Source: J084 sp964471405 (GTDB lineage Bacteria; Pseudomonadota; Alphaproteobacteria; Sphingomonadales; Rhodothalassiaceae). Taken from it: DNA of 6,789 nt. This document shows positions 5,866 through 6,789 of this stretch, piece by piece. Under the pieces are notes generated by a model. That model was not told the origin of the DNA, searched no databases, and saw only the letters and a list, made by a program, of their open reading frames with translations. The stretch covers positions 1 to 6,789 of the forward strand of contig CAYYGH010000083.1 in NCBI GenBank assembly GCA_964471405.1, given 5' to 3'. A program made the position numbers and the translations under genes. Numbering within the stretch: position 1 is the first letter of the stretch; every line of letters starts with the position of its first letter.

Positions 5866-6384
5866 ATGAACGACAAGCGCAAGCTGCTGATTCCCTATGA
5901 TGACCTGGTCCAGGATGCGCTGCGGGGTGTGGTGCGCGCGCTGCTGCGCAAGGTCGCGGACGAGGGCCTGCCCGGCCAGCATCATTTCTACATCGCCTTT
6001 TCCACCCGGTATCCCGGCGTCGTCATGCCGGAGGAGCTGAAGGAGCGCTACCCCGAAGACATGACGATCGTCCTCCAGCATCGCTTCTGGGATCTCGCCG
6101 TCCATGACGACCGCTTCGAGGTGGGGCTGTCCTTCAATCGCAAGCCGGCTCATCTCGTGATCCCGTTCAAGGCGATCCTGGGCTTCGTTGACCCCTATGC
6201 CCAGTTCGCCCTGCAGTTCGAGCCGCCGAAGGCCGATGCCCCCCTCGAAGAGCCGGCCATCGCCACGGACGCCCAGCACGCCGAAAACCAGAACGAGCGC
6301 GAGTCCGACAAGGAAAAAGGCGACGAAAAGGCGGATGCCGGGGCAAAGGTCGTCACCCTGGATGCCTTTCGCAAGAAGCGGTAG
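5866..6384 (+). CDS. sspB: SspB family ClpXP adaptor, alphaproteobacterial type
   Basis: SspB binds the ssrA tag on proteins released from stalled ribosomes and tethers them to ClpX for degradation by ClpXP. The 172-residue protein starts with IPYDDLVQDALRGVVR (9-24). The folded tag-binding domain continues with GLPGQHHFYIAF (34-45), VVMPEELKERYPEDMTIVLQH (52-72) and LSFNRKPAHLVIPFKAILGFVDP (88-110). A charged, probably disordered linker spans about 120-160. The last residues VVTLDAFRKKR form the conserved ClpX-binding tail. The ATG at 5866 is favoured because GAGG (5857-5860) lies 5 bases upstream and the protein then begins near the conserved domain. The in-frame ATG at 5845 would add seven residues and is the alternative. 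It lies 101 bases before fumC on the same strand, so co-transcription is possible. Confidence 0.88.
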   Translation: MNDKRKLLIPYDDLVQDALRGVVRALLRKVADEGLPGQHHFYIAFSTRYPGVVMPEELKERYPEDMTIVLQHRFWDLAVHDDRFEVGLSFNRKPAHLVIPFKAILGFVDPYAQFALQFEPPKADAPLEEPAIATDAQHAENQNERESDKEKGDEKADAGAKVVTLDAFRKKR

Positions 6385-6403
6385 GGAAAGCAGGCGCTCC
6401 TCG

Positions 6404-6439
6404 CTCTCCGGACCCGCGTGCGGGATGACGGGAGGAGAG
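6404..6439 (+). repeat. REP-like inverted repeat between sspB and fumC
   Basis: CTCTCC (6404-6409) pairs with GGAGAG (6434-6439), and within this CCCGC (6413-6417) pairs with GCGGG (6420-6424). The inner part ends in GCGGGATGACGGG, the kind of sequence found in short palindromic intergenic repeats of many alphaproteobacteria. There is no T run, so an intrinsic terminator is less likely than a REP-like element; partial attenuation between the two genes is possible. Only one copy is present in the window, so its repeat status cannot be shown here. Confidence 0.4.
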
Positions 6440-6485
6440 GGCGGGTGTGCGCCGTCGATCGAGGCGTAAAGGAAGGCTGGATCGG

Positions 6486-6789
6486 ATGAGCACGGAAAGC
6501 GGCTATCGAATCGAGCGTGACACCATGGGCGAGGTCCGCGTACCGGCGGACCGCTATTGGGGAGCGCAGACGCAGCGCTCGCTCCAGAACTTCCCGATCG
6601 GGATCGAGAAGATGCCGGTGGAGGTCGTCCATGCGCTCGGCATCGTCAAACAGGCGGCCGCACGGGCGAACATGGCGCTCGGCAATCTCGACCCCCGGAT
6701 CGGCGAGGCCATCGTCGCCGCCGCCCAGGAGGTGATCGACGGCAAGCTCGACGACCATTTCCCCCTCGTCGTCTGGCAGACGGGCTCGG
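6486..6789 (+). CDS. fumC: Class II fumarate hydratase, N-terminal part (runs off the window)
   Basis: FumC interconverts fumarate and malate in the TCA cycle; class II enzymes are iron-independent homotetramers of about 460 residues. The first 101 complete codons are present. The N-terminus YRIERDTMGEVRVPADRYWGAQTQRS (7-32) followed by LQNFPIG (33-39) and EKMP (42-45) is the class II fumarase signature start. The window ends within VVWQTGS-G, the first substrate-loop motif. The WGAQTQRS and EKMP patterns favour fumarase over the related aspartate ammonia-lyase. GGAAGG (6471-6476) lies 9 bases before the ATG, and residue 1 fits the family start. The catalytic GSSxMPxKxNP loop is beyond the end. 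The gene is incomplete only because of the window edge. Confidence 0.93.
   Translation, partial: MSTESGYRIERDTMGEVRVPADRYWGAQTQRSLQNFPIGIEKMPVEVVHALGIVKQAAARANMALGNLDPRIGEAIVAAAQEVIDGKLDDHFPLVVWQTGS

Noticed and set aside
6195..6758. Minus-strand frame antisense to fumC and the sspB 3' end
   Set aside because: It is a shadow of two well-supported genes and has no independent support.
1..6789. CRISPR, tRNA, insertion sequence, phage, defence or biosynthetic cluster
   Set aside because: I saw no direct repeats with spacers, no tRNA-like cloverleaf, no transposase or integrase, and all coding space is taken by ordinary genes.

Overview
The window is ordinary-looking chromosomal DNA from a GC-rich alphaproteobacterium. 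The evidence is an SspB ClpXP adaptor of the alphaproteobacterial type, a RecO with the alphaproteobacterial CAVTG / YVSPRTGRAV block, a PfkB-type adenosine kinase close to recO, third-position G/C bias throughout, and a promoter-like sequence matching the EcfG general stress response consensus. The order or genus cannot be fixed from this sequence. I see no tRNA, rRNA, CRISPR array, insertion sequence or prophage.

Left part (8-3088, minus strand): a compact three-gene unit, read right to left. It encodes a small three-helix DUF202/YidH-like membrane protein, an APC-superfamily amino-acid permease and an apparently exported metal-dependent amidohydrolase. The first two genes are 13 bases apart. 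The last two overlap by the TGATG arrangement, so translation is probably coupled. A plausible reading is extracytoplasmic hydrolysis of a peptide-like or amide substrate followed by uptake of the product; the substrate is unknown.

Divergent intergenic region (3089-3271): this separates the minus-strand unit from a plus-strand gene for a small SpoIIAA-like (STAS-fold) protein. It holds the most interesting signal in the window. A symmetric GGAACG...CGTTCC inverted repeat fits the EcfG consensus (GGAAC-N17-CGTT) on both strands at once, so one 28-bp site could drive both divergent units under general stress. A sigma70-like promoter for the minus-strand unit and a 10-bp palindrome lie beside it.

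Right part (3272-6789, plus strand): SpoIIAA-like gene, recO (recombination mediator), adenosine kinase, sspB (adaptor delivering ssrA-tagged proteins to ClpXP) and the first 101 codons of fumC (class II fumarase), which runs off the window end. Gaps here are 100-145 bases and hold candidate promoters and hairpins. These are housekeeping genes with no obvious shared pathway. recO lacks a strong Shine-Dalgarno and may be read from a leaderless transcript.

No new multi-gene system is evident. The main leads are the bidirectional stress promoter and the uncharacterised exported amidohydrolase/permease/DUF202 unit it appears to control.
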